Shown: positions 44,077 through 53,076, numbered from the stretch's first letter. The stretch: 54,698 nt of DNA from Bacteroidaceae bacterium (GCA_017509605.1 JAFWPH010000002.1:1-54698), one strand, 5' to 3'. The notes: generated by a model from the letters alone, not told the origin. Program-made: numbers and translations.

Positions 44077-47000
44077 ATGCTGGTTTTTATTGACACAGAG
44101 GTCGGTATAGAGAGCCTGAAGGTAGAGGACTACGGTGCGGTGCGAGAGGACGGCGCGGTACTCCATACCCAGTCTGCCCAAGAGTTCAACGCCTTTGTGT
44201 CAACTTGCGATACCTTGTGTGGTCACAACATCATCCGACACGACCTGAACTATCTCCATCTCCCAAGACAATACACCGTGATCGACACCCTGCCATTGTC
44301 GCCACTGCTGTTTCCGAAAAAGCCCTACCATAAACTGCTGAAAGACGACAAACTTCAAGTCGATGAGTTGAACAACCCTGTCAATGACTCCAAGAAAGCG
44401 CAGGATCTGTTCTACGATGAAGTGGAGGCTTGGAAACAGTTGCCGTTGGAGAGACGCACAATCTACAGACAACTGCTCTCGGGAACACAGGAGTTCGGTG
44501 GCTTCTTGGAGTATGTCGCAGAACCAAAGCCGCTCGAGCAACAAAACCTCGAAGACCTGATTCGGCAGGAATACCATGGGAGAATCTGCGAGAACGCCAA
44601 TGTTGCGGCGGTCGTCAAACACTATCCCGTGGAGCTGGCTTATACGTTGGCACTGATCGGCACTGATGATGTACAGTCGATAACACCGCCATGGGTGATG
44701 CACAGTTACCCCAAGGTGGGGAATGTGATGGCCTTTCTCAGGAACACACCCTGCGGAAAGTGCAAGTACTGCAACGAACGCCTCAATGCGCATAGAGGAC
44801 TGAAAGAGTTTTTCGGCTACGACGAGTTCCGTCAGTTCGACGGTGTGCCCATGCAACAACAGGCTGTCGAGTCTGCCATCCGCGGCGAGTCGTTACTGAC
44901 CATCTTTCCTACGGGTGGCGGCAAGTCGTTGACCTTCCAGTTGCCGGCTCTGATGGCTGGTCGAAATGTCCATGGTCTGACGGTGGTCATCTCGCCTTTA
45001 CAGAGCCTGATGAAGGATCAGGTGGACAACCTCACAGACCGCGGCATTCCTGACGCCGTGACCATCAACGGCCTGCTCGACCCCCTCGAACGCGCCACCG
45101 CCATCCGTCAAGTGACAGACGGTACCGCCAACCTGCTCTATATCGCCCCCGAGATGCTGCGCAGCCGGACCATCACAAGGCTGTTGATGGGCCGCAACGT
45201 GGTTCGTTTCGTCATCGACGAGGCCCATTGCTTCTCGGCTTGGGGACAGGACTTCCGCACTGACTATCTGTTCATCGGTGACTTCATCCGCAACCTTCAG
45301 GAGAAGAAACAACAGAAAAATTCCATTCCCGTCTCGTGCTTCACCGCCACTGCCAAACAAAAGGTGGTGAGCGACATCTGTGACTATTTCAAACAGAAAC
45401 TCGGCGTATCACTGAAGATATTCGCTGCAAACGCGGAGCGTAAGAACCTGCGCTATTCCGTGCTGCACGCCGAAACCCAAGACGAGAAATACAACCTGCT
45501 GCGCAACCTTATACTTGGTCATCAATGCCCCTCGATTGTATATGTCAGCCGCACCCGACGGACAAAAGAGCTGGCTGAGCACCTGCGTAGCGACGGCATA
45601 ACGGCACTGCCCTTCAATGGCAAGATGGACTCGGCTGAGAAGGTGAAGAACCAAAACGCCTTTATGAGAGGCGAGGTACAGGTCATCATCGCCACATCCG
45701 CCTTCGGAATGGGTGTGGACAAGAAAGACGTGGGACTGGTGGTACACTACGACATCAGCGATTCTTTGGAGAACTACATTCAAGAGGCTGGACGTGCCGG
45801 TCGTGACCCGCAGATGGAAGCACAGTGTTTTGTACTATACAGCGACAGCGACCTCGACAAGCACTTCATACTGCTCAACCAGACCAAACTCTCCATCAGC
45901 GAGATCCAGCAGGTATGGAAAGCCATCAAGGAACTCACCGCCAAACGTGAACGAGTGTGCTGCTCACCATTGGAGATCGCTCGTCAGGCTGGATGGAACG
46001 ATGACCTGGTCAACGAAATCGAGACACGTGTCAAGGGAGCCATCACGGCTCTCGAAGAGGCTGGGTTCGTCCATCGTGGCGAGAATGTGCCTCACATCTA
46101 CGCCACAGGCATCCTGGTGCGCACCATGGACGAGGCACGTGACAGACTGACAGCATCGAAACTCTTCGACGAAACCACCCGGGAGGACGCCGCACGCATC
46201 ATCCGCTCGCTCATCAGCAGCAAGGCTACAGCCAGAGGACGGGGTGCCGAGGCCGAAAGCCGCATCGACTATCTGGCCGACATCCTGGGCTTGAGCAAAT
46301 GGACAGTGATGCGCTGTGTCAACCTCATGCGACAGGAAGGGATACTGGCCGACGCTTTGGACATGCAGGCTTACATCGACCGCTCAAACGTCGTTCGGGG
46401 ACTCGACGTGCCGATGCGGCTTGAGCGTTTCCTTCTGGAGCATATCGGGGAGGATGTCCATACCTTCAGTTACAAACAACTGAACGCCGACGCGCAGGCT
46501 GCCGGCAACACCAAATGCACGGTGAAACTGTTACGCACACTGCTCGACTTTCTCCGAACGAGAGGATACATCTACAAACAGGAACACAAAACCGCTGGCG
46601 AAAGCGTCAGTCTGGGACTGCAGGTCAGCCGTGAGAATATCCTTGCCCGTTTCGAGCGGCGCATGGACTTATGCCGTTTTGCGGCAAAAGCACTCGAATC
46701 TTTACCTGTTGCTGACGACAATACCAAGATGATTGCCTTCTCGATGGTTGGACTATTGGAGCAATACAATGCCACGATGCAGTCGCAACTGTTCGGCGTT
46801 GCCGAAAAAGCATCACTCGGTGACATGGAGGAAGCGTTGCTCTACCTCTCGCGGATGGGACTGCTGAAAATCGAGGGCGGATTCATGGTGTCCTACAGCA
46901 CCATGCAACTGCACCGCCTGGTCGAGCGCAAAGCCCGTTTCCGTAAAGAGCACTACCGGTTGCTCGACGAGTTCTATCAGCAGCGCATCCAACAGATCCA

Positions 47001-48762
47001 CATCGTGGGCGAATACGCCAACATGATGGTGAGCGACTACAATGCCGCCATCCAGTTCGTCAGCGACTATTTCCTCATGGACTACCGCCAGTTCATAGAG
47101 ACATACTTCAAAGGTAAACGACGCATACAGATCACCAGGAACATCCGACCAGCCCAATACGACAAGATCATCGGCAGTCTCTCCGCCAGACAACGCGAGA
47201 TCATCGACGACAACCAAAGCAAGTATATCGTGGTCGCAGCGGGACCAGGTAGCGGGAAGACGAGGGTGCTGGTCCACAAACTGGCTTCACTCCTGATGAT
47301 GGAGGATGTGAAACATGAGCAACTGCTGATGCTCACTTTCTCACGCGCTGCGGCCACAGAGTTCAAAAAACGGCTCATCGACCTGATCGGAGGCGCCGCA
47401 CACTTTGTGGACATCAAGACCTTCCATTCCTACAGCTTCGACCTACTGGGACGACAAGGGACACTCGAGGAAGCCGACAGTGTGGTGCAACGAGCCGCCG
47501 AGATGATCGAGAACGGCGAGGTGGAATCATCGAAAATCGCGAAAACGGTACTCGTCATCGACGAGGCACAAGACATGAGCGCCGACGATTTCCGTCTGGT
47601 ACAGGCCTTAATGCATCAGAATGAGGAGATGCGAGTGATAGCCGTGGGCGACGACGACCAGAACATCTATGGGTTCAGAGGCAGCAACTCGAGACACCTG
47701 CGCTCGCTCATCGACGACTACGGTGCCAGGCTCTACGAACTGACTTCCAACTACCGTTCCGACAAGGCCATTGTCGATTATGCCAACCACTTTGTCGAGC
47801 GGATTTCCAACCGCATGAAGCAGACGCCTATAGTGGCGGTCTCGACCCAAGAAGGGCATGTGGAGACCTCGGCCAGCCCAGACTGCCTCACCTCTTCACC
47901 CGCTCAAAAGAGCGGAACCACCGCCGTACTCACGGTCACCAACGAACAAACCCTTCAGGTGGCCCACATCCTGCGGCAGCAAGGCAAACATGTGCGTCTT
48001 ATTCAGTCCACCGACGGGTTCCGCTTCATCAACCTGGCCGAGGTGCGCTACTTCTTCAAGCAGTTAGGGGATAATGATTACGGAAGCATCAGCCGTGGTC
48101 AATGGGATGAAGCCAAACACCGTACGGAGAAGGCTTACGCCTCGAGCAACTGCCTTGAGGCCGTGCGGCGGTTCTTCACCGACTTCGAGACCACCCATAA
48201 GGTCTTCTACCGCAGCGACCTCCGGGAGTTTGCCCTGGAGTCAAACTATGAGGACTTCATCGCATCGGAAGACAACACCGTCTTTGTCAGCACCATCCAT
48301 AAAGCCAAAGGACGTGAGTTCAACACCGTCCACCTGTTGCTTGGTCGCATTATGAATGTTGATGACGATATGCTCCGCGCCGTCTATGTAGGCATCACGC
48401 GAGCCAAGCACAACCTGTTCATCTACAAGGACACCGCATTCCTCGACCCACAACCATCCATCGCCCTGTCGCTCTCCATGCATGATGTATGGCTCGATTA
48501 CTTCCGCAACCACAAGGAACAGACCTTGCACCTCCGCAGCGGCGACAAGATGCACTACAACAACGATTGCCTTTCATCCCAACAGGGAGTTCGGATAACC
48601 TTCTTATCTACCGCCATGCGAGACCGAATGAAGGAATACGAAGCGAAAGGATATCAGGTGACCGATGCAGAAGTGAGCTTTGTCCTCGCCTGGCGTCCAC
48701 CAGAAGAGCAAGAGGAAATCGCCGTCTGCCTCGCCAATCTCATCCTGAACAAACAGCTATAG
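44077..48762 (+). CDS. Exonuclease-RecQ-UvrD helicase fusion protein
   Basis: 1561 residues in one frame. Residues 1-115 look like a DEDD-type exonuclease: FIDTEVG (Asp6, Glu8), CGHNIIRHDLNYL (about 48-60) and HKLLKDD with NNPVNDSKKAQ (about 88-112). Next is a RecQ-type SF2 helicase: PTGGGKSLTF (278-287), VIDEAHCFSAWGQDFR (about 384-399), ATSAFGMGVDKKDVG and QEAGRAGRD (about 565-578), then a long helical/winged region. From about 1030 a complete UvrD-type SF1 helicase follows: VAAGPGSGKTRVLVHKL (about 1053), VLVIDEAQDMSADD, GDDDQNIYGFRG, TIHKAKGREFNTVHLL and YVGITRAKHNL. An insertion of Cys4-type residues (PCGKCKYCNERLN, about 227) may bind zinc. The combination suggests processing of DNA ends or stalled forks. 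It seems intact; motifs of all three parts are kept. Confidence 0.93.
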   Translation: MLVFIDTEVGIESLKVEDYGAVREDGAVLHTQSAQEFNAFVSTCDTLCGHNIIRHDLNYLHLPRQYTVIDTLPLSPLLFPKKPYHKLLKDDKLQVDELNNPVNDSKKAQDLFYDEVEAWKQLPLERRTIYRQLLSGTQEFGGFLEYVAEPKPLEQQNLEDLIRQEYHGRICENANVAAVVKHYPVELAYTLALIGTDDVQSITPPWVMHSYPKVGNVMAFLRNTPCGKCKYCNERLNAHRGLKEFFGYDEFRQFDGVPMQQQAVESAIRGESLLTIFPTGGGKSLTFQLPALMAGRNVHGLTVVISPLQSLMKDQVDNLTDRGIPDAVTINGLLDPLERATAIRQVTDGTANLLYIAPEMLRSRTITRLLMGRNVVRFVIDEAHCFSAWGQDFRTDYLFIGDFIRNLQEKKQQKNSIPVSCFTATAKQKVVSDICDYFKQKLGVSLKIFAANAERKNLRYSVLHAETQDEKYNLLRNLILGHQCPSIVYVSRTRRTKELAEHLRSDGITALPFNGKMDSAEKVKNQNAFMRGEVQVIIATSAFGMGVDKKDVGLVVHYDISDSLENYIQEAGRAGRDPQMEAQCFVLYSDSDLDKHFILLNQTKLSISEIQQVWKAIKELTAKRERVCCSPLEIARQAGWNDDLVNEIETRVKGAITALEEAGFVHRGENVPHIYATGILVRTMDEARDRLTASKLFDETTREDAARIIRSLISSKATARGRGAEAESRIDYLADILGLSKWTVMRCVNLMRQEGILADALDMQAYIDRSNVVRGLDVPMRLERFLLEHIGEDVHTFSYKQLNADAQAAGNTKCTVKLLRTLLDFLRTRGYIYKQEHKTAGESVSLGLQVSRENILARFERRMDLCRFAAKALESLPVADDNTKMIAFSMVGLLEQYNATMQSQLFGVAEKASLGDMEEALLYLSRMGLLKIEGGFMVSYSTMQLHRLVERKARFRKEHYRLLDEFYQQRIQQIHIVGEYANMMVSDYNAAIQFVSDYFLMDYRQFIETYFKGKRRIQITRNIRPAQYDKIIGSLSARQREIIDDNQSKYIVVAAGPGSGKTRVLVHKLASLLMMEDVKHEQLLMLTFSRAAATEFKKRLIDLIGGAAHFVDIKTFHSYSFDLLGRQGTLEEADSVVQRAAEMIENGEVESSKIAKTVLVIDEAQDMSADDFRLVQALMHQNEEMRVIAVGDDDQNIYGFRGSNSRHLRSLIDDYGARLYELTSNYRSDKAIVDYANHFVERISNRMKQTPIVAVSTQEGHVETSASPDCLTSSPAQKSGTTAVLTVTNEQTLQVAHILRQQGKHVRLIQSTDGFRFINLAEVRYFFKQLGDNDYGSISRGQWDEAKHRTEKAYASSNCLEAVRRFFTDFETTHKVFYRSDLREFALESNYEDFIASEDNTVFVSTIHKAKGREFNTVHLLLGRIMNVDDDMLRAVYVGITRAKHNLFIYKDTAFLDPQPSIALSLSMHDVWLDYFRNHKEQTLHLRSGDKMHYNNDCLSSQQGVRITFLSTAMRDRMKEYEAKGYQVTDAEVSFVLAWRPPEEQEEIAVCLANLILNKQL

Positions 48763-48928
48763 GCATCTACTCATTTATTCACACATTTACTTCATCGAAG
48801 TTTCGCCATCTCGTCAAAAAAGAAGAATTAATTTTGTTCTGCTCTCGGTACTTTTGAGCAAACTGAGACTGAGCAGATGAAACAAAGTATAGTTATTAAA
48901 TGCGGAGTTTGATAGATGCATACTCCTC
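48763..48928. other. Short convergent intergenic spacer
   Basis: No repeat module is present. CTGCTCTCGG and AGCAAACTGAGACTGAGCAG give weak inverted repeats. It separates the fusion helicase gene from the minus-strand DUF2075 gene. Confidence 0.4.
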
Positions 48929-51052
48929 CTATATCTCCTTTATCCCCAATGATTTCAAATAGCCATACGTTCCATCATAGAATTCCGGCAAACGAGTCGG
49001 ATCCTCTGGAAAACCTTCGGGAGTGACACGACCATTTCCTTCGGGTATACAGATGACAATACCCTGACGCGCACGGGTCAAAAGAACTCGATAAGCATTG
49101 AGCATGTATTTTTGGTTTTCTATATTATTTTCTGGCGTCCATTTACTTCTTCCATTAAATTTAAAGTAGTGCCATTTGCCATCCTTGTATCGCATGTCGG
49201 CATCCCAAAGAATACAAGCGTAATCAAGTTCAAGTCCCTGAACCTGAATCTCAGTAGCAGCATCCTCTAAATAGTTGGACGAACGCACATCTGTCTTATC
49301 TTCTAAGAACCAATGAACTGCGTTATCATCATCCTGCGGCAATATGTGTACGGCCAAAGGTTTGAAACGTGCTGAAACTTTGGTAACCAAGACACCTGTC
49401 TGTTGTGTACCACGAGCTTTGGAACGAAGCCATTTACGAGCAGTATCCATGTTGCGCGTGAGAAGGATTGGATAGTTCCTTCCTGTCACATCCTGATATA
49501 GACCAGCTGCATCTTTACGAAAAGAAAGCAAAGATTGTACAAATGAAGAAAGCGTCTCAGCGCGGAAAGAACGAAGACTGACCGCTAAATGTAAACTTTC
49601 AGAGAAAGTCACCTTTTTATTATCTTTCAGAAGTTCATTCACTCGTCCTTCGGCATACTCGACATCCGTCAATTTATTGGAGATATAAACATTCCAATGC
49701 TTAAAACGATAGTTGAGCGCTTTAATCCATTCTGTGATGCCAGCCTCACCAGTATTGATTTCCTGCCCTCCACCTACCAGACACACAATAACAGCCCAGT
49801 CTTCTCGTTGATCGAGTGACCAGATGAGAAATTCGGCTTCCGACATGGGGAAGTTGGGAACCTTTAGCTTATTACCATATGTACCACCTCGTTTTAAATA
49901 TTCTGCTATACGCTTATGTGTCCAACTGCGCTGTGCTTCATCAAAGATAGCCACATGTTCCACCTCGCCATAACCCGTGTTTTCCAATTTTACAGCCTTC
50001 TCAGGATCAATTTCGACGATACCATTTTCTACAGGATTCTTGATCTTGGCTAACATGTTGTCTCGATATCGGTGGATAATCTGAATAAACTCTTTTACCT
50101 CACGACGTGAATCTGATATTCTTTTTTGTTCCCCTCTATTTAAACACTTTTTCTGGTTATCTCGAGCCAAAGCTTCTGTAAGTACGGCTACCAATGGTCC
50201 ATTGCCAGACAAATAGACTGCTCCGTTTTCTTTATCCAGTTCACCATTCTGATATGTCTGTTTTATAGCTACATCAAGTCCAACCAGCGTCTTCCCTGCA
50301 CCAGGGACACCAGTCACAAAGCAAATGCTCTTCTCACCATTTTCTTTGGTCTGCTGTATAATATTGAGAATAAAATTGATTGTACGATCGGTTGAAACTT
50401 TGTCTGCCTCATGCCGAGTAATATCCTCTACGGAATGATTCTCGTAAAGCGCTCGTGCTGCCTCGATTATAGTTGGAGTTGGGGTATATGGGCTTATAAC
50501 CCAATTAGTTATTGAATCTGATATAGGTTGAGGCCCAGCGTGGGCCAGTATTTTCTTGATCAAATCCTGAAGAAAATCTGCGCCAGAGACCAATGGATTG
50601 TATATTTCATCATCATATACTGAAGGAAGAAAATCAGAAGTTGCAGACATTCGTTCTGTAGGAACAAGTATGGGTACTATAACCTTATCATGACTGAAAC
50701 GATGGAAGTTTTTCAAATCAAGGGCATAGTCCATTACCTGTTCGACATCCGCTTGAATTACATCTCTCTGTCCGACCTTGAATTCCAGGCAGAAGATGAT
50801 TCCGCGCAACAACAAAACCACATCTATACGTTTACCCAACCTCGGAATGTCATATTCAAAAATAACTTGTGCATCTTCATCTTTCCATGGTATCAATACT
50901 TGTTTCAAAATGTTAATCTCACCCATCCAAGCCTCATCAGTAGTGGTCAGGGCTTCACCATGGTAGTTGTTGTGGAGCTTACCTAAAATAGCGAAATTAT
51001 CCTTATCCATAAACTCCCCAATAGTCGATATATATAAGCATCTGTTAGGCAT
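48929..51052 (-). CDS. DUF2075-type helicase with N-terminal nuclease-like domain
   Basis: The frame extends upstream to 51103 from a TTG; I choose the ATG at 51052 (MPNRCLYISTIGEFMDKDNF) giving about 707 residues; the ATG at 51010 is also possible. The N-terminal part has FEYDIPRLGKRIDVVLLLRG and FCLEFKVG, the D...ExK arrangement of a PD-(D/E)XK-like nuclease. The helicase part has Walker A FVTGVPGAGKTLVGLDVAI (about 243), Walker B HVAIFDEAQRSW (about 370) and QVQGLELDYACILWDADM, with RVLLTRARQGIVICIPEG near the end. This is the DUF2075 / Schlafen-group-3-like family, often found in defence islands. It is visibly AT-richer than its left neighbours, suggesting recent acquisition. Minus-strand -7 box at 51137. 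Antiviral role not shown. Confidence 0.88.
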   Translation of the reverse strand: MPNRCLYISTIGEFMDKDNFAILGKLHNNYHGEALTTTDEAWMGEINILKQVLIPWKDEDAQVIFEYDIPRLGKRIDVVLLLRGIIFCLEFKVGQRDVIQADVEQVMDYALDLKNFHRFSHDKVIVPILVPTERMSATSDFLPSVYDDEIYNPLVSGADFLQDLIKKILAHAGPQPISDSITNWVISPYTPTPTIIEAARALYENHSVEDITRHEADKVSTDRTINFILNIIQQTKENGEKSICFVTGVPGAGKTLVGLDVAIKQTYQNGELDKENGAVYLSGNGPLVAVLTEALARDNQKKCLNRGEQKRISDSRREVKEFIQIIHRYRDNMLAKIKNPVENGIVEIDPEKAVKLENTGYGEVEHVAIFDEAQRSWTHKRIAEYLKRGGTYGNKLKVPNFPMSEAEFLIWSLDQREDWAVIVCLVGGGQEINTGEAGITEWIKALNYRFKHWNVYISNKLTDVEYAEGRVNELLKDNKKVTFSESLHLAVSLRSFRAETLSSFVQSLLSFRKDAAGLYQDVTGRNYPILLTRNMDTARKWLRSKARGTQQTGVLVTKVSARFKPLAVHILPQDDDNAVHWFLEDKTDVRSSNYLEDAATEIQVQGLELDYACILWDADMRYKDGKWHYFKFNGRSKWTPENNIENQKYMLNAYRVLLTRARQGIVICIPEGNGRVTPEGFPEDPTRLPEFYDGTYGYLKSLGIKEI

Positions 51053-51136
51053 ATTAATATGGTTTTTATTATGTAAAATTATTGCTTTTTTCTGACACTC
51101 CAAATCATTATTATCTATGTTCTTGTATTCATCGGT

Positions 51137-51144
51137 ACAAATAT
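51137..51144 (-). promoter_or_regulatory. -7 box TATATTTG (minus) for the DUF2075 gene
   Basis: CAAATATA on the plus strand reads TATATTTG on the minus strand, about 85 bp before the chosen start at 51052. Confidence 0.5.
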
Positions 51145-51249
51145 AAAGAAAAAAAAGAGAAAAAAGACGATCATAGATATAAATATGGTGTTTTTAGTAA
51201 AGGATAGAGTTTTTTACATGAAAGACGTCTTTATTTGTATTTCCCTTTT

Positions 51250-51312
51250 TTCTAAAGGGCGATGAAGAAATCGTCGGGGTGTGGATTGTTGAGGGAGGCA
51301 AGAATGGCTATA
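51250..51312 (-). pseudogene. C-terminal remnant of the 72-residue gene at 51877-52095
   Basis: The minus strand reads ILASLNNPHPDDFFIAL then a stop, matching the internal LLASLNNPHPDDFFIAL of the intact small gene 0.6 kb to the right. The DNA match is about 50 bp and nearly exact. The rest of the gene is missing, and a stop lies just upstream in frame. Confidence 0.75.
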
Positions 51313-51422
51313 ATGGTAAATCAGACTGCATGCGGATATGACATAACAGCTACAAACTCGGAAAAACCTCCCCTGTGCCATATTATAGGACAGCGCTGGA
51401 CTACTTTTGCCGAAAAAAAGAG

Positions 51423-51786
51423 ATGGGTAATAGGGGGGAAAACAAGAGTTACAACGGATTGTGGCGTTTCATAGAGGATTATCTGCCAGACTATTATCAT
51501 CGCGATGATGTGCTGCAAGACGACATCCTCTGCCGCTTCATCAACGATGAAGAAGTCTGCTACAACGACCTGGAATGGATTGAAGAAGAGTTCCATTCCG
51601 ACAAACATCTGGTGGCGCAGGAAATCATCAGACTCGAAACCATATTCGTAAACGAAGCCCTGCATGATTTCTTTAGACTCTAGCCTACTATGCCCTGAAT
51701 GAGATGCTCAAGAAGGAACAACCAGCACATGTGGACCCTGTGGAGTTGTATTGGGAAATCTCAGAAGAAACGACTGACGCATTTTA
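51423..51786 (+). pseudogene. Small acidic protein gene, apparently frameshifted near 51676
   Basis: From the ATG at 51423 the reading MGNRGENKSYNGLWRFIEDY continues through LPDYYHRDDVLQDDILCRF to ETIFVNEALHDFFRL and a TAG at 51681-51683 (86 residues). A second frame then continues without a gap in sense: AYYALNEMLKKEQPAHVDPV, then ELYWEISEETTDAF and stop at 51784-51786. The second part has the same acidic, helical character, so a one-base change near 51670-51685 may have split one gene of about 120 residues. If instead the first stop is genuine, the 86-residue product stands alone. No family recognised. It lies between the remnant and the intact copy of another small gene. Confidence 0.5.
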
Positions 51787-51876
51787 GATCTTTGCATCAT
51801 CATCCCCCTCTCACTCTGACAACAAATCAACTGTCCATCCCCCTACCCTACACACCCTCCAACAGCGATACCTACC

Positions 51877-52095
51877 CTACACCTTCTCCATCAGCGAATC
51901 CAAACTCCACCCGCAGAGGGCGATGAAGAAATCGTCGGGGTGTGGGTTGTTGAGAGAGGCGAGGAGTAACTGGTACGCTTTCTTGTGGTATGGTTCGTCA
52001 TCGGAGTTGATTTCACTGAGGAGGATCCAGTAGAACCTGTCGAGGTATTCCTCTGATGCGTTGTCGATGATGGCATTAAGTTGTTCTTTATTCAT
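51877..52095 (-). CDS. 72-residue small protein, function unknown
   Basis: Reads MNKEQLNAIIDNASEEYLDR at the start, then an acidic helical middle (WILLSEINSDDEPYHKKAYQ) and LASLNNPHPDDFFIALCGWS near the end. No signal peptide or membrane segment. A truncated copy of its 3' half lies at 51250-51312, so the segment containing it was once duplicated. The TCTTTATTCATGG context places the start at 52095; the alternative frame through the same DNA is not credible. TTATTTGTTGATGATTGC is imperfectly repeated just upstream. No function is assigned; small helical proteins of this kind beside decaying copies often belong to accessory or immunity-type gene clusters, but that is only an inference. Confidence 0.65.
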   Translation of the reverse strand: MNKEQLNAIIDNASEEYLDRFYWILLSEINSDDEPYHKKAYQLLLASLNNPHPDDFFIALCGWSLDSLMEKV

Positions 52096-52246
52096 GGCCG
52101 CAGTTGTTATTTGTTAATGATTGCTGTTGTTATTTGTTGATGATTGCAATTGTTGTCTTTGTTCATGGTCGTATTAGTTTTTTGCAAATGTATGAATTCC
52201 TGATGATATATGCAAAAGAATCGATCTAATTTCAAACAATTATTCG

Positions 52247-52288
52247 ATGTCGTGTGCCCGGGCCTTCCATGCCCGGCGTCATCACCAG
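52247..52288 (+). repeat. E repeat, copy 12 (single hairpin)
   Basis: CCGGGC-CTTCCAT-GCCCGG followed by CGTCATCACCAG, a variant of GTGTAATCACCAG. Confidence 0.7.
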
Positions 52289-52438
52289 AAAAGGAAAAGC
52301 TAACGCCTAAGAAAAAGGGGTACGTGGGCTGCCAGCCCGCGACAGCTAAAGTCTAAAGTCAAGCGTCAAGTGTCTAAATAGCTAACGCCTAAAGCCTAAT
52401 AAGGGCTCTTGACTCTAATGGTCAATGGTCAATAATCA

Positions 52439-52569
52439 AAATTGCGATTAAGTGAGTACAAAAGAGAACTTGTTCTCATTTTGCCGGACATTTGAAGCAG
52501 CGAGAGCAATCGAGCTTGCTCAAATTGCCGAGTCGCGCCACATGAAGACAAAGTCAACGTGAGCAATTT
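52439..52569 (+). repeat. F repeat, copy 5 (long form, AAATTGC stem)
   Basis: AAATTGC (52439-52445) pairs with GCAATTT (52563-52569). Inner hairpins GAGAAC-TT-GTTCTC and GAGC-TT-GCTC are visible. Confidence 0.85.
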
Positions 52570-52612
52570 ATCTAATGTTCAATGGTCAATAGTCAATGGT
52601 CAATGAACAAAA

Positions 52613-52889
52613 AATCAGGTGGATAGATATTGAACATCCGTAGGTTGTTCAAAAAAACGCGGGTGAGGTGGAGGAAGGAGAACTTGTTCTCATGACGCCA
52701 CCCCACCAGTGTTTTTTGCATCCCCGAAGGGGTGGCATATAGCTATCCACCTGATTCAAAGCCCCCAGGCTTTTCTTTGTTGATTTTGTTGTGATTATGT
52801 TGTGAATAGTTGTTTCAAATATCAGAAACAGAGTTTTTATAATTTTTTAATCTCAATTTTTTTATAATTTTGAGGCCGCAGGCCGACCC
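52613..52889 (+). repeat. R1 structured element, copy 6 with tail
   Basis: The best-paired copy: AATCAGGTGGATAG (52613) with CTATCCACCTGATT (ending 52756), no mismatch. GGGTGAGGTGG/CCACCCCACC arm, GAGAAC-TT-GTTCTC cap, TGCATCCCC-GAA-GGGGTGGCA hairpin, AAAGCCCCCAGGCTTTTC, tail to GACCC. Confidence 0.9.
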
Positions 52890-53009
52890 TTGACTCTTGA
52901 CTCTCGACTCTTGACTCTCGACCTTAGGCGTCAGCCTAATTTCAATAACCTATAACCTTTTATCCGCTTACAGAAAAGCTTCATAGTGATAATTACTTAA
53001 ATTATCCTA

Positions 53010-53041
53010 AATGAGATTATCCAAATTTGGATAATCTCATT
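53010..53041. promoter_or_regulatory. Perfect 32-bp palindrome, probable operator
   Basis: The left half AATGAGATTATCCAAA (53010-53025) is exactly mirrored by the right half (53026-53041). It ends 8 bp before the -7 box TAACTTTG at 53050, so it covers the -33 region. A further ATTATCC half-site stands at 53001-53007. A dimeric repressor bound here would block the promoter. Confidence 0.7.
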
Positions 53042-53049
53042 ATTGATAT

Positions 53050-53057
53050 TAACTTTG
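53050..53057 (+). promoter_or_regulatory. -7 box TAACTTTG for the ATPase gene
   Basis: Fits TAnnTTTG followed by CATTC, 19 bp before the ATG at 53077, so the leader is very short. Confidence 0.7.
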
Positions 53058-53076
53058 CATTCTCAAGAAGAAAGTT

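Larger units (their letters stand above)
52096..53076. other. Divergent intergenic repeat mosaic with palindromic promoter region
   Basis: Nearly 1 kb with E copy 12, a GTGGGCTGCCAGCCCGCG hairpin at 52325-52342, GCCTAAAGCC and GTCAATGG phrases, F copy 5, R1 copy 6 with tail, and finally the palindrome and promoter of the ATPase gene. No gene is credible. Confidence 0.75.

Noticed and set aside
52439..52569. F elements considered as tRNA-like or terminator structures
   Set aside because: No anticodon-arm geometry, no CCA end, no following T tract, and they occur in both orientations between convergent and divergent genes.
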